Shown: one piece after another, positions 37,053-46,357 of the stretch
How positions within the stretch are numbered: position 1 is the first letter of the stretch
How the letters are laid out: each line of letters opens with the position of its first letter
Assembly: GCF_016616885.1 (NCBI RefSeq)
Contig: NZ_CP067102.1
Location: 6,290,501 to 6,354,500, forward strand
Direction of reading: 5' to 3'
Origin: Bradyrhizobium diazoefficiens
Lineage (GTDB): Bacteria; Pseudomonadota; Alphaproteobacteria; Rhizobiales; Xanthobacteraceae
DNA length: 64,000 nt
Translations under genes and position numbers: made by a program
Notes under the pieces: generated by a model
Seen by the model: only the letters and a program-made list of their open reading frames with translations
Told to the model about the DNA's origin: nothing
Database searches by the model: none

Positions 37053-37161
37053 CCGCACGGCTACGCTCTCGTTGCGTCTCCGTAGAGCTCGCGCGAATTT
37101 CCAAATGCGTCCCACCCGAAATTGAATGGCGTTCCCGCGATCAACTGTCTATGGTCACCCC

Positions 37162-37524
37162 ATGTCGCGCCTCATATGTCTATTCGTTGCTGCCATCCTG
37201 TCGCTGCTGCCGGTCGTCGCGCCAGTTGCTGCCGCTCCCAAGAAGCCCAAGCAAAGCTGGCATGGCTACGGCTTCCTGCCGGGCTATCGCCAGCCATTGA
37301 GCAACAGCCAGCCGATCTTCATGCAGAAAAACGGATTCAGGCGTTACGCGCGGGAAAACCAGCGCCCCTGGTATATCGACCCGGTGCCGAGCTATTACCG
37401 CTACATTGACGGTGAATGGCGCTATTTCGGCCGGCCCGGCTTTGGTGGCTCCCGCTACAATGGCGGCAGCTTCGGCCCGTGCTGGACGCGAACGCCGATC
37501 GGCGCGATCTGGAATTGCGGCTGA
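37162..37524 (+). CDS. Small secreted protein, unknown function
   Basis: 120 residues starting at the ATG at 37162 (MSRLICLFVAAILSLLPVVAPVAAAPKK), with a clear Sec signal peptide cleaved near AAA. The mature part is Gly/Tyr/Arg/Trp-rich (WHGYGFLPGYRQP, YYRYIDGEWRYFGRPGFGGSRYNGG) and ends in two conserved-looking Cys (GPCWTRTPIGAIWNCG) that may form a disulfide. No known domain is recognised. Its base composition is like its neighbours. Confidence 0.8.
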   Translation: MSRLICLFVAAILSLLPVVAPVAAAPKKPKQSWHGYGFLPGYRQPLSNSQPIFMQKNGFRRYARENQRPWYIDPVPSYYRYIDGEWRYFGRPGFGGSRYNGGSFGPCWTRTPIGAIWNCG

Positions 37525-37538
37525 GCGGCCGGTCTTTG

Positions 37539-37708
37539 TTCACCTCTCCCCTTGTGGGCCCGACGGGGAGAGGTCGGATTGCACCTGGCGATGCGAAGCA
37601 TCGTCCAGAGCAATCCGGGTGAGGGCCGCAGCGTTCGGCGAGACTGTAACCCCTCACCCGGATCGCATCTTTCGATGCGATCCGACCTCTCCCTTCGGGA
37701 GAGGTGAA
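37539..37708. repeat. Long compound palindrome downstream of the secreted protein
   Basis: Perfect outer arms TTCACCTCTCCC (37539-37550) and GGGAGAGGTGAA (37697-37708) enclose several smaller hairpins, including GGATCGCATC...GATGCGATCC at the right side. It is a typical dispersed Bradyrhizobium element and could fold as a large hairpin in the secreted protein's mRNA. Confidence 0.65.
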
Positions 37709-37765
37709 CCGAGTTCGCCAACAGACACTTTTCAACAAGGATTCAGCACGCGCTCATTGGTGCCG

Positions 37766-38314
37766 TCATTCGGAACAATACGTTCCGAAGACGCGATCCC
37801 ACATGCTGGTGACCACGCCGAAATTGCACGGCCGCTTGCCATAGTGATGGCGCGTATGGCGGCGCTTGAGGCGCCAGAGATAGCCGCCGCGCTTCACCGG
37901 ATGATGGTGAATGACGTGGTGAAGCGCTCCGAAATAGATGTAGCCCAGCATCAGCCCCGCCGTGACGGTGCAGGCGCTGCCAAAGCCGACCAGCAGCCAT
38001 ACCGGCAGCAGCGATCCGCAACAGATCGATCCCAGGCTCAGCCACAGCGGCGAGCCGACCAGCGCGCGCGGATCGGAGTGGTGCATATCGTGCAAGGTGG
38101 CCAGATAAGCCGGACCGTGAAGTGCGAACCGGTGAATGACGTATTCGGCGAGGCTCCAGAGCAACAACCCGCATGCAAAGCCGAGGGCGGCTTCGTCCCA
38201 GCGCAGCGGCTCCTTCAAGAGCAACGCGACCGCGACCAGTGCAACGCTTGCCAGTGGATAGAACACGAAATCGGCAAAGTACAAAAACGTTTTCAGTCGC
38301 ATGGGTTTGCGCAT
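37766..38314 (-). CDS. Fatty-acid-hydroxylase-superfamily membrane protein
   Basis: 182 residues; a start at 38302 (MRLKTFLY) is also possible. Four predicted helices. Histidine motifs of the diiron membrane hydroxylases are present: EYVIHRFALHGP (HxxxxH), LHDMHHSDP (HxxHH) and the late HHVIHHHPVK and RRHTRHHYG. Relatives hydroxylate or desaturate lipids, sterols or carotenoids in the membrane. Its 5' end overlaps the stop of the large cyclase gene, so the two are translationally coupled. Substrate unknown. Confidence 0.88.
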   Translation of the reverse strand: MRKPMRLKTFLYFADFVFYPLASVALVAVALLLKEPLRWDEAALGFACGLLLWSLAEYVIHRFALHGPAYLATLHDMHHSDPRALVGSPLWLSLGSICCGSLLPVWLLVGFGSACTVTAGLMLGYIYFGALHHVIHHHPVKRGGYLWRLKRRHTRHHYGKRPCNFGVVTSMWDRVFGTYCSE

Positions 38315-41300
38315 GGGCTGGTCTTGCTGGAGCGCTCCATGGCCGCCCGTGCTTCGAAAATCTCCGGCAACTCCTGTGCGTCGGTGAACATCCCGATCAC
38401 CGGACCGAGCACGCTGCGCGCCTGCGCATCCGTTCCGCTCGCCTGATACAGTTTCGCAAGCGACAGTGCTGCACGCAGCTCGTACGTGGCGGTCTGCTGC
38501 GCCCGCGCGGTCTCGATGGCCTGGGTGAACGCCGCCTCCGCAGCCACGATATCGATAGGGTCCTTGCGCAGCAGCAGCTCGCCGCGGCAGCGCTGGATCT
38601 CCGGCGTGAACCACTCCTGTCCGGTCCGCTCCACCTCGACGAGCTGTTCGTCGAGGATCGCGAGCGCCTCGTCGAACTGCCCCTCGCCGGCCTTTGCTTC
38701 CGCGAGCAGCGTCCAGGTCAAGGGCACGTAGAGCCCGGTCGCCATCTTCCCAACCAAGGGCAGCGCGATGGAGTCTTCCATCTCCTGCAGCCCGGCCGCG
38801 CGCTCACCCAGGCGGCAACGGATCCAGCCGTTCCAGAATTTTCCGGCCCGCGTGTAGAGCAGGAGGCCGTGCTCGCGGCTGAGCTCGATCACGGCATCGA
38901 CATGCGGCCTGGCGCACTCAGGATTGCCGCGCACCGCCTCGAGCACGATCTTGTGGAAATGCGTGTAGACCATCGTCGCGATATGGCCGCTCTCGGCGGC
39001 GCGGCGAATCGCTTCCTGGGCCAATTGCTCGGCGCGATCGACCTCGCCGAGCGGCCACAGCACCAGGGCGAGGTAGATCGCAGCCGCGATGCCGCAATCG
39101 TGGCCATACAGGAAGGCGAGATTGCGATCGTGCTCGTCGCGGTAGATCGTGAGCGCCTGCTCAAGATGCTGCTTGGCGTCGACGAAATTGCCTTCGAACC
39201 AGCGCGTCATTCCGCAGACGCGATGGGCGACGCCCGCCTCCGGCGCGTCGGGCCTGTCGGCGGTATCGTGCAGGAAGGCCTGCGCCAGTTCCCGCATCGA
39301 TCCGAGCTCGCTGCGAACGAGGCTGCCGACCCACAGGCCGTAGGTGGCGGCGAACCGTTCGGGTGCGCTCTTGAGGCCGAAGGCGAGCTCGCGGGCGCGT
39401 GCGAACGCGACAGACGTCTCCGGCGCACCATAGCCGCGCGTGGCGATCAGCGCGTTGCCATAGGCGATCTGCAATTGCAGCCGCCGGCTTTGTCCGGACG
39501 GAGTTTCGCTCAAGCCTTCCGCAAGACCGATCGCCTTGGTCAGATGCGCGATCGCCTCGGGATAGGCCGAGCTGCGCAAGGACCGATCGCCCGCCTTGCC
39601 CCACCACTCGACGGCGTCCTCGACGAGACCGGCCTGCGTGAGATGATGCGCGGCGATTTCGGGCGCTGCCGCGGCGGCGTCCGGGAATTTCTCCTGGAGC
39701 ACGGCTGCGATCCGCTCGTGCAGTCGCCGCCGGCTGCTCCTGAGCAGGCTTTCATAGGCGGTGTCCTGCACCAGCGCGTGCTTGAACGCGTAGACGGCTT
39801 CGGGCGCGGACCCGCTGCGGAAAATCAATTCGGCGGCTTCGAGCTGGGCGAGCCGGGCATCGAGCTCGGCATCGTCCTTGTCGGCGATGGCGCGCAGCAG
39901 CACGTCGGAGAATTCGCGGCCGATGACGGCACACACTTGCGCGACCTCCTTTGCCGGCCCGAGCCGGTCGAGCCGCGCCATCAGCGAATCCTGGAGCGTC
40001 GTGGGGATCGACAGGCGCGGCAGGCTGCCGGCCATCCTGTAGCGGCCGCCCGCCCCTTTTTCGAGGACGCCCATCTCGAGCACGGTCCGCGTCAGCTCCT
40101 CGACGAACAGCGGGATGCCGTCGGTCCGTGTCGCGATCTGCGTGACCAGCTCGGACGGGACCGCGCGGCTTCCGATCACGTCCGCGATCATATGCTGGAC
40201 ATCGGTCTCCTTGAGCCGGCCGAGCTCCAGCGTCGTCAAATTCGCCGGGCCCATCCATGGCAGCGTGAACTCGTCGCGGAACGTCAGGACCAGCAGCAGG
40301 CGAAGCTGGTCGGCCAGCCTGACCGCGAGCCCGAGCAGCTCGAGCGAGGTCGCATCGGCCCAATGCAAATCCTCGACGATGCAGACCACCGGCGCCTCGG
40401 CGCACAGGCGCTGCAAGCGCTGGATCAGCGCGGCAAGCGTGTTGCGTCGCAGCTGTTGCGGCGTCCAGTCGAGCGGCGGATAGCGTCCGTCGGTGGCGAT
40501 CGACAGCAGATCCGCAAACAGCGGCACCAGCGTCGGCGTCTTCAGATCGCTGCGCCCGAGCAGCGCTTCGAGCTTGCGCAGCCGCTGTGCGTTGCCGGCG
40601 CCGGCGCCGAGCTTCGCCGCCCGCTGCAGCTGAGCGATGACAGGATAGAGCGCGCTGGCGCGATGATGCGGCGAGCACTGATAGCGCAATCGGATGTGCG
40701 GCTCCGCCGCGATCCGCTCATTGAGGAAATGCGCCGCGAGCCGCGACTTGCCGATGCCGGGCTCGCCGGAAATCGCCACGACCTGGCCCTGGCCGCGCCA
40801 GGCCCGCTGCTTGCACTCGGCCAGCCGGTCGAGCTCGTGCTCGCGGCCGACGAAGCCGGCGAGGCCTGCGCAGCGATAGGCTTCGAAGCGGCTCGCCAGC
40901 GGCGATGGACGCTCCACCACCGAGACTTCGACAGGCTCGCTGAATCCCTTGATCGTGCGCGTGCCGAGCTCGCGCAGCTGGAACAGATTGCCGAGCAGCC
41001 GGCGCGTCGAGGAGGCGATGATGACGGTGCCGGGTTCGGCGAAGGCCTGCATCCGCGCCGCAAGATTGGGCGTCTCGCCGATCACCTCGAGCCGGCTCGA
41101 GGCGCCTTTTGCAAAGAGATCGCCGACGACGACGAGCCCGGTCGCAATCCCGATCCGCACCTCCAGCCGCAAGCCCGGCTGCACGTCGATGGCCTGGACC
41201 GCCGCGGTAATCTCGAGCCCGGCGCGGACCGCGCGCTCGGCATCGTCCTCGTGAGCGGACGGATAGCCGAAATAGGACAGGATGCCGTCGCCCACCAATC

Positions 41301-41673
41301 GCGAGACGATGCCGTCATAGCTCGCGATGACCGCGGTCGCGGCCTCACGATAGGCTTGCAGGATCTCGCGCATCTCCTCGGGATCGAACTGCTGCGACAG
41401 CGCAGTCGAGCCGACGAGGTCGCAGAACATGATCGTGAGTTGTCGGCGCTCGGCACCCGCGTCGATCTTCGGTGCAAGCTGACGCGCGGGAACATCGAGC
41501 TCGGCAATCGAACGCAACAGCCTGCGCCGGTGCCCAAGCACGACGCCCATGGTCACGAGATCGCGATCCGTAATCTCGGAAAGAATATCGAAATCAATGC
41601 CGTGGTCGGAAAAGGACTTCTGGTATTGAGGGAGGCCGACCTTCTCCAACCAGGCAGCAACATGCCCAGTCAT
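38293..41673 (-). CDS. SAM domain - class III nucleotide cyclase - AAA-type ATPase - TPR protein
   Basis: 1126 residues from the ATG at 41673. Residues 1-60 are a SAM domain (AAWLEKVGLPQYQKSFSDHGIDFDILSEIT). Residues about 78-255 are a class III cyclase with metal Asp85 (FCDLVGST) and Asp129 (VGDGILSYFG) and the Asn203/Arg207 pair (NLAARM), so it is probably active. Then an AAA_16/STAND-like ATPase with Walker A GEPGIGKS (303-310) and Walker B CIVEDLHWAD, and a TPR-rich C-terminus. Adenylate is the usual product in this group, but adenylate or guanylate specificity cannot be told. Coupled to a fatty-acid-hydroxylase-like gene. Confidence 0.92.
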   Translation of the reverse strand: MTGHVAAWLEKVGLPQYQKSFSDHGIDFDILSEITDRDLVTMGVVLGHRRRLLRSIAELDVPARQLAPKIDAGAERRQLTIMFCDLVGSTALSQQFDPEEMREILQAYREAATAVIASYDGIVSRLVGDGILSYFGYPSAHEDDAERAVRAGLEITAAVQAIDVQPGLRLEVRIGIATGLVVVGDLFAKGASSRLEVIGETPNLAARMQAFAEPGTVIIASSTRRLLGNLFQLRELGTRTIKGFSEPVEVSVVERPSPLASRFEAYRCAGLAGFVGREHELDRLAECKQRAWRGQGQVVAISGEPGIGKSRLAAHFLNERIAAEPHIRLRYQCSPHHRASALYPVIAQLQRAAKLGAGAGNAQRLRKLEALLGRSDLKTPTLVPLFADLLSIATDGRYPPLDWTPQQLRRNTLAALIQRLQRLCAEAPVVCIVEDLHWADATSLELLGLAVRLADQLRLLLVLTFRDEFTLPWMGPANLTTLELGRLKETDVQHMIADVIGSRAVPSELVTQIATRTDGIPLFVEELTRTVLEMGVLEKGAGGRYRMAGSLPRLSIPTTLQDSLMARLDRLGPAKEVAQVCAVIGREFSDVLLRAIADKDDAELDARLAQLEAAELIFRSGSAPEAVYAFKHALVQDTAYESLLRSSRRRLHERIAAVLQEKFPDAAAAAPEIAAHHLTQAGLVEDAVEWWGKAGDRSLRSSAYPEAIAHLTKAIGLAEGLSETPSGQSRRLQLQIAYGNALIATRGYGAPETSVAFARARELAFGLKSAPERFAATYGLWVGSLVRSELGSMRELAQAFLHDTADRPDAPEAGVAHRVCGMTRWFEGNFVDAKQHLEQALTIYRDEHDRNLAFLYGHDCGIAAAIYLALVLWPLGEVDRAEQLAQEAIRRAAESGHIATMVYTHFHKIVLEAVRGNPECARPHVDAVIELSREHGLLLYTRAGKFWNGWIRCRLGERAAGLQEMEDSIALPLVGKMATGLYVPLTWTLLAEAKAGEGQFDEALAILDEQLVEVERTGQEWFTPEIQRCRGELLLRKDPIDIVAAEAAFTQAIETARAQQTATYELRAALSLAKLYQASGTDAQARSVLGPVIGMFTDAQELPEIFEARAAMERSSKTSPCANPCD

Positions 41674-41834
41674 CACGCGGAGTCCAGCATTAATTGTACT
41701 AAACCTAAAGTATATCCCCCCTCGGAATGAAGTCAATCGTAGCAGGCAAGCGTCGCCATTATTGACGCATCGAAGGCGCTGGCCCATGCTTCAAGGTGGA
41801 AGCGTTCCCCATTTTCGCGCGAGAGTATTCATCC

Positions 41835-42674
41835 GTGAAGCAGGATCCGTATCCGACAGCGGCAAACCCGATCCATTCGGCCGTCGTAAAACTGTTTTAT
41901 TCGCGCGCCGCGCGCCACCTTTTCACCAACGCCTGGTACTCCCTGCTGAGCAATCTCGACAGGGACGCCGCGATCCGATTCCTCAACTACGGCTATGCCT
42001 CGCTGAACGGCGAGCAGGTCGCGCTTCAAGCCGCCGACGAGCCCGATCGCTATGCGATCCAGCTCTATCATCATGTCGCCTCGGGGGCCGCGATCGAGGG
42101 CAAGGATGTGCTGGAGGTCGGAAGCGGCCGCGGCGGCGGCGCGTCCTACATCGCGCGCTGTCTCCACCCGAAGAGCTACACCGGGCTCGACATCTGCAAG
42201 CCGGCGATCCGCTTCAGCAAGGCGCGCTATGCCGGCCAGGACAATCTCGCATTCCGCGTCGGCGACGCGCTCAGCCTGCCGTTCGCGAATGAGAGTTTCG
42301 ACGTCGTAGTCAACGTCGAGAGCGCGCAGCATTATGGCGACATGGGGCGCTTTCTGGAGGAGGTCCACCGCGTGCTCAGGCCGGGCGGCGCGTTTCTGAT
42401 GGCGTGCTTCGAAGACCGGTCGAAGGACGTGTATCCGCGCGAGTCCCTCGCCCAGTCGCGCTTGCGCCTCGTCAGGGAGGACGACATCACCGCCAATGTT
42501 GCGCGCGCGCTGGAGCTCGACGGCGCGCGGCGGATCGCGCTGGCGGACGAGATCGTGCCCCGGATGCTGCTCGGCATCTCGCACGAGTTCGCCGGCATTC
42601 CGGGCACGCAGCTGCATGCGTCCTTCGCCGACGGCACTTGCCCGTATTATTGCTTCACCTGCCGCAAGGACTGA
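41835..42674 (+). CDS. Class I SAM-dependent methyltransferase
   Basis: 279 residues. The GTG at 41835 has GAGAG upstream; a GTG at 41796 is also open (292 residues). Motif I is VLEVGSGRGGGASYIA, then YTGLDICKPAIRFSK, FRVGDALSLPFANESFDVVVNVESAQHYGDMGRFLEEVHRVLRPGG. The overall pattern resembles methyltransferases acting on lipid or polyketide hydroxyls (phthiotriolone-type). It is divergent from the cyclase, so both share a promoter region at 41674-41834. Substrate unknown. Confidence 0.82.
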   Translation: MKQDPYPTAANPIHSAVVKLFYSRAARHLFTNAWYSLLSNLDRDAAIRFLNYGYASLNGEQVALQAADEPDRYAIQLYHHVASGAAIEGKDVLEVGSGRGGGASYIARCLHPKSYTGLDICKPAIRFSKARYAGQDNLAFRVGDALSLPFANESFDVVVNVESAQHYGDMGRFLEEVHRVLRPGGAFLMACFEDRSKDVYPRESLAQSRLRLVREDDITANVARALELDGARRIALADEIVPRMLLGISHEFAGIPGTQLHASFADGTCPYYCFTCRKD

Positions 42675-42683
42675 ACCGGCCGC

Positions 42684-44384
42684 TCAGAGCGTCTTGAAAT
42701 ATTCGATCAGCGCCTTGCGGTCGTCCTCGGTCATATCCGTTCCGTAAACGTGCCCGGCATTCGAGTTGCCGCGTATGGACGTATCGAACAGGAACGCGCC
42801 CGGCGTCTGCGCCTTCATGTCGTATCCCACGATATCAGGATTGAACTCCCAATTGCCGACATAAAAAGTCTTTGGTCGCTGCGCCGGCGGCAGCAGGAGG
42901 TCATTGAGCGACGGCACCGAGCCGTTGTGCAGATAGGGCGCCATCGCCCAGATGCCGTTGAGCGGTCTTGCCCGGTATGCAAGCGGCGCCCTGTACTGGT
43001 TCGGACGGCCGCAATTGATCTCGGCGGCGCTGGCCGCGTTGTCCTTGGACCGACCGATCCACTGCGCCGCGATGTTTCCGGTGAGAACCTCGGCGGCCTT
43101 GTAGTTGGACATCGCATCCGGACCACCGATCTTCGACAGCGCGATCTTGCGGCTGTTGAACGTCGTCGCCTGCTCGGGATCGGTGCCGATCTTGCGGAGA
43201 TCGACCAGCGGGACCTGGATCTCGCTGCAGGCCCCCGAGGCCGCTTCGACAGGCGCAGCCTCGTGGCAATTCGCGCACGCGCTAGCATAGACCAACTGGC
43301 CGCGCAGCGCCCGCCTCTGATCAAGTCCTCCGAGGATGGCTTCCGGCCAGCGCGGAGAGCGTAGATCCATCAGCTTCCGCTGCCCCCAGACGACATTCTC
43401 CATCTGGACCCCATGCATCACGTCGGGCGTGATCATCGTCGCGTCATGCTTGATCGGCGCGAGCACACCAAGCGCCTCAACGATGTTGCGGGTCAGCGGC
43501 TGGCGGATCGAGGCGTTGTACAGCACCCAGCTGAAGCGCGGCGTGTCCCACAGCGCCGGGTATCGCACCGGCGCGGTCAGATGCGCATAATTCCTGGTCT
43601 CGCCAATGTCAGACGGGTCGGTCATCAGCCTGAAGGGGCCGGCCAGCAGCTGGTTCAAGCCGGCGCCGTGCGCGTCCAGCCTGCCCGCTCCGCCCGATGT
43701 ATCGCCGGAGTTTCCACCAACGACGTGGTTGAACTTCGCGGCCGCCTGCAAGACGCCGCCGAAGCATTGCAATCCGCTCTGCACGTCGGCAGGCGGCGCC
43801 TTCACCCGCGCCATGAAGCGCTGTGCGGCTCCGTCCTGATTCTGCAGAACGGCCGTGATGGACCCGACCAGCTGTCCGACGAATGAATCGATATCGATGT
43901 GGGACGGACCGCCCTCGATGCGGATCTGCTGGCGGCGATAGCTGACTTGCCCGGTATGACAGCCGGCACAGCCGAGACCAAGCCAGTTGCCTTTCCAGCA
44001 CGCGTGCCTGCCGTCGGGAAGATCGACCGGAGTGCTGTAGAGACCGATGGCGAGACCATCCGGGTTGGCGGTGCTGACGGGTTCGGTGAGGAAACCCAGA
44101 CGCTGCAAATTCTCGGGTGCCTTGATGAGTGCGGTTTGCCCGGAAGGCTGCCCCGGCTGCTCCAGCGCGACGAACCACTCATAAGGGATCAGCGCCGTTC
44201 CCTGCGAGATGAAATGCCAGCGATCGGCGGTCTCGTCGCTCCAGCCCTGTTGCAGATGGACGGGATTATCCGACGCGGGCTTGTCCTGAGACTTGTCTTG
44301 AGATTTGTCTTGAGCCGAAGCGACAACGAAGGCGGCGAGAAGGGACGCGACGGCGATCAAGGGTACGCGCACATCAAATTTCAT
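42684..44384 (-). CDS. Diheme c-type cytochrome (RoxA-like / cytochrome-peroxidase-related)
   Basis: 566 residues from the ATG at 44384 after TTGGAGCC. Signal peptide cleaved near ASA-QD, then a tandem SQDK repeat. Two heme-attachment sites, CAGCHTG (Cys139-His143) and CANCHE (around residue 385). GWSDETADRWHFISQGTALIPYEWFVALEQP and WAMAPYLHNGSVPSLNDLLLPPAQRP are typical of RoxA-type diheme oxygenases/peroxidases. Periplasmic. Relatives cleave rubber or reduce peroxides; the substrate here is unknown. It ends ten bases from the convergent methyltransferase. Confidence 0.85.
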   Translation of the reverse strand: MKFDVRVPLIAVASLLAAFVVASAQDKSQDKSQDKPASDNPVHLQQGWSDETADRWHFISQGTALIPYEWFVALEQPGQPSGQTALIKAPENLQRLGFLTEPVSTANPDGLAIGLYSTPVDLPDGRHACWKGNWLGLGCAGCHTGQVSYRRQQIRIEGGPSHIDIDSFVGQLVGSITAVLQNQDGAAQRFMARVKAPPADVQSGLQCFGGVLQAAAKFNHVVGGNSGDTSGGAGRLDAHGAGLNQLLAGPFRLMTDPSDIGETRNYAHLTAPVRYPALWDTPRFSWVLYNASIRQPLTRNIVEALGVLAPIKHDATMITPDVMHGVQMENVVWGQRKLMDLRSPRWPEAILGGLDQRRALRGQLVYASACANCHEAAPVEAASGACSEIQVPLVDLRKIGTDPEQATTFNSRKIALSKIGGPDAMSNYKAAEVLTGNIAAQWIGRSKDNAASAAEINCGRPNQYRAPLAYRARPLNGIWAMAPYLHNGSVPSLNDLLLPPAQRPKTFYVGNWEFNPDIVGYDMKAQTPGAFLFDTSIRGNSNAGHVYGTDMTEDDRKALIEYFKTL

Positions 44385-44726
44385 AATCGGCTCCAATCAG
44401 GATGAAGCGCTCAATGATGACGGCGTAAATGCCGTCGCTACATAGCAATCAGCAATCGTGCGCCACCGATAGCGCTGCGCGCAGCACTGGAGGCCTTCCA
44501 GATACTTTCGTGCAAATGACAATGCGCGCCGAGCGCGTGCGCTCGTGCCGAACCACCAGCAAGGAAGACACGCCGCCCATAGCGACCGCTCCGAACCCCA
44601 TTGCCTGCGGCCGCCTTTCGGCGCCCGCAAGTGGAGGCTACATCATGTCAGACATGAGCGCAAAGGTAGAGATGGGGCATTAGGACACGCTGCCGGGAGC
44701 GTGCGATGAGCCGGCTGCGCTAGTCG
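44385..44726. other. Intergenic stretch, no supported gene
   Basis: About 340 bases between the cytochrome start and the small-protein stop. A 12-codon frame (MSDMSAKVEMGH, 44645-44683) stands after TGGAGG, but is too short to support. Otherwise I recognise only GC-rich inverted segments. Confidence 0.5.
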
Positions 44727-44960
44727 TTACCGGAAATACCCCAGCACGAGATCGGTATCCGCGCTGGCGGCGACCGTGCCGTTCAACTCGGCATCGATGA
44801 CGCGGCGGCAGGCTTCGATCGCGGCGTGGTCGCCGAGATCGTTGGCGGCTTCCAGCACGAGCCACGCGGCGTCAACGGTGGCCTTCTCCGGAGCCGCTCC
44901 GCCGATCTCGGCGGGGAGGGTCTTGTTCTTGCGAACTGCGGTGCCGAATTGAGGCAACAT
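44727..44960 (-). CDS. Small conserved-looking protein, unknown function
   Basis: 77 residues from the ATG at 44960 after GAGGGAGT. Helical, acidic: KATVDAAWLVLEAANDLGDHAAIEACRRVIDAELNGTVA, like a short alpha-hairpin. It follows the DUF2336 gene on the same strand with a 26-base gap, so probably in one transcript. I do not recognise the family. Confidence 0.7.
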   Translation of the reverse strand: MLPQFGTAVRKNKTLPAEIGGAAPEKATVDAAWLVLEAANDLGDHAAIEACRRVIDAELNGTVAASADTDLVLGYFR

Positions 44961-44986
44961 TGCAAAATACTCCCTCGATGTCCCGT

Positions 44987-46111
44987 TCAGTGAACCTGGA
45001 GCTCGGTCTGACGACCCGTCGCGGGATCGGCGCCGGCGCTGTTTTTGCGCGACTGGTAGAATTTCAGAATGCTGCGTGACGTTTCGATCTTGAGCCGGCC
45101 GAAGTCGCGCTCGTTGTCGTGGAGCTCGCGCGCCGTGATCAGATGATCCTTGGCGCCGAGGAACAGCAGCGACATCGTCGTGTCCCAGGAGAAGTCGAGC
45201 GCCTTGCACAGCACCAGGATCATCTCCCGGTTGCGGTCCATCAGCGCGCGCTCGATCACATCGACCGGCAGCGACGACAGCAGCGAGAGGCCGATCTGCA
45301 CCTCGTCGAAACGATGCTGGCGCGCATAGTTCGAGATCGAGACCTGGTTGAGGTTGCCCTGCCGGTACTGCGTCGTCACCACGCGCTTGGCGACGAAATA
45401 GCTGCGCGAGGACGGACCGAACTTGGACTGCAAATCGCCGGTGACCTCGGTCACCGAGCTCTGGATCTGCGGCATCATCTCCGGGCGCTCGGTCTCGAGC
45501 CGGCGGCGGACATCTTCCGACGCCTTGGAGATGAACTGCTGGAAGATGTGGCGCGGCACGTCCTTGCGCAGGCCGAGCTGCTCGGCAAGGATCGAGTCGC
45601 CCTCGGCGCGGCGGACCATATGCAGCAGGCCCGAGCCGGAGAAGCGCGCGCCCTCGTTCCTGGCGACCGCGGTGACAACCTCCTGGTTACCACGCTTGAC
45701 GAGCACGTCGGTGACGGCCTCGCCGATCGCATCACGCTGGGAGATCGCGAGCAGGTGCGCCTGGCCCTTGGTCATGGCGCTTTCGACCAGCACCTTCTCG
45801 TCGATCCGGGTCGAGTCGCGCAGCACGGGGCCTGCGACCTCGATCTCGTCGTCGAGAGCGAGCTTCTCGATGACGTTGAGCGGAGCGTGATCGCAGCCCG
45901 CCATCAGCTCGGAGAGCTGCGCCCGCGCGGCGACCTCGATCTCGTCGGCAAGCCTGCCGATGACTTCGCCGAACATGCTGATCTCGTCGTCGACGTAGCG
46001 ACCGGTGATCAACAGATCGGTCGCATGCCACAACGCCTTTGCCCGGCTTTCATCGGTGCCGCGCGCGATTGCGTCGTCCAGATCCTGCAGAAGCGATGTC
46101 GCCCCGTTCAT
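44987..46111 (-). CDS. DUF2336 domain protein
   Basis: 374 residues from the ATG at 46111 after GGGGTATCGAG. All-helical, HEAT-like; LLITGRYVDDEISMFGEVIGRLADEIEVAARAQLSELMAGCDHAPLNVIEKLALDDEIEVAGPVLRDSTRIDEKVLVE is the DUF2336 core. The family is common in alphaproteobacteria and has no confirmed biochemical role. No membrane helix. It precedes the small helical protein at 44727-44960. Confidence 0.9.
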   Translation of the reverse strand: MNGATSLLQDLDDAIARGTDESRAKALWHATDLLITGRYVDDEISMFGEVIGRLADEIEVAARAQLSELMAGCDHAPLNVIEKLALDDEIEVAGPVLRDSTRIDEKVLVESAMTKGQAHLLAISQRDAIGEAVTDVLVKRGNQEVVTAVARNEGARFSGSGLLHMVRRAEGDSILAEQLGLRKDVPRHIFQQFISKASEDVRRRLETERPEMMPQIQSSVTEVTGDLQSKFGPSSRSYFVAKRVVTTQYRQGNLNQVSISNYARQHRFDEVQIGLSLLSSLPVDVIERALMDRNREMILVLCKALDFSWDTTMSLLFLGAKDHLITARELHDNERDFGRLKIETSRSILKFYQSRKNSAGADPATGRQTELQVH

Positions 46112-46293
46112 CTCGATACCCCAGTTCTTGGTGAGCCATCCTGCCTGTGTGGGCATGACGCCGGATTCCTCTGGGAACCAAGCTAGAGACCAAACGCGAG
46201 AATCCAGTAAAATCGGCAGTTCAGTTTTGCTGAGGAAAAATCATTCAAATGCGAGCGAACGCGTTTACCACTGCGCAACGTTGCCGGTGCGCT

Positions 46294-46315
46294 CCCTCTC
46301 CCGCTTGCGGGAGAG
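46294..46315. repeat. Perfect hairpin downstream of the AsmA-like gene
   Basis: CCTCTCCCGC (46294-46303) and GCGGGAGAGG (46306-46315), a 10-bp stem with a two-base loop, 43 bases beyond the stop of the AsmA-like gene. It may serve as its terminator, though no T tract follows. Confidence 0.55.
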
Positions 46316-46357
46316 GTTGAGAGCCCCGGGGCTTAGTCTGACCAAATCAACTTCGCT

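Noticed and set aside
38173..41730. A 1185-codon open frame on the plus strand
   Set aside because: It lies opposite the SAM-cyclase-ATPase gene, whose motifs are intact; the antisense frame is Arg/Gln-rich with no domains and is an effect of high GC.
44645..44683. A 12-codon frame with a good ribosome site
   Set aside because: Too short to support; no conservation evidence available.
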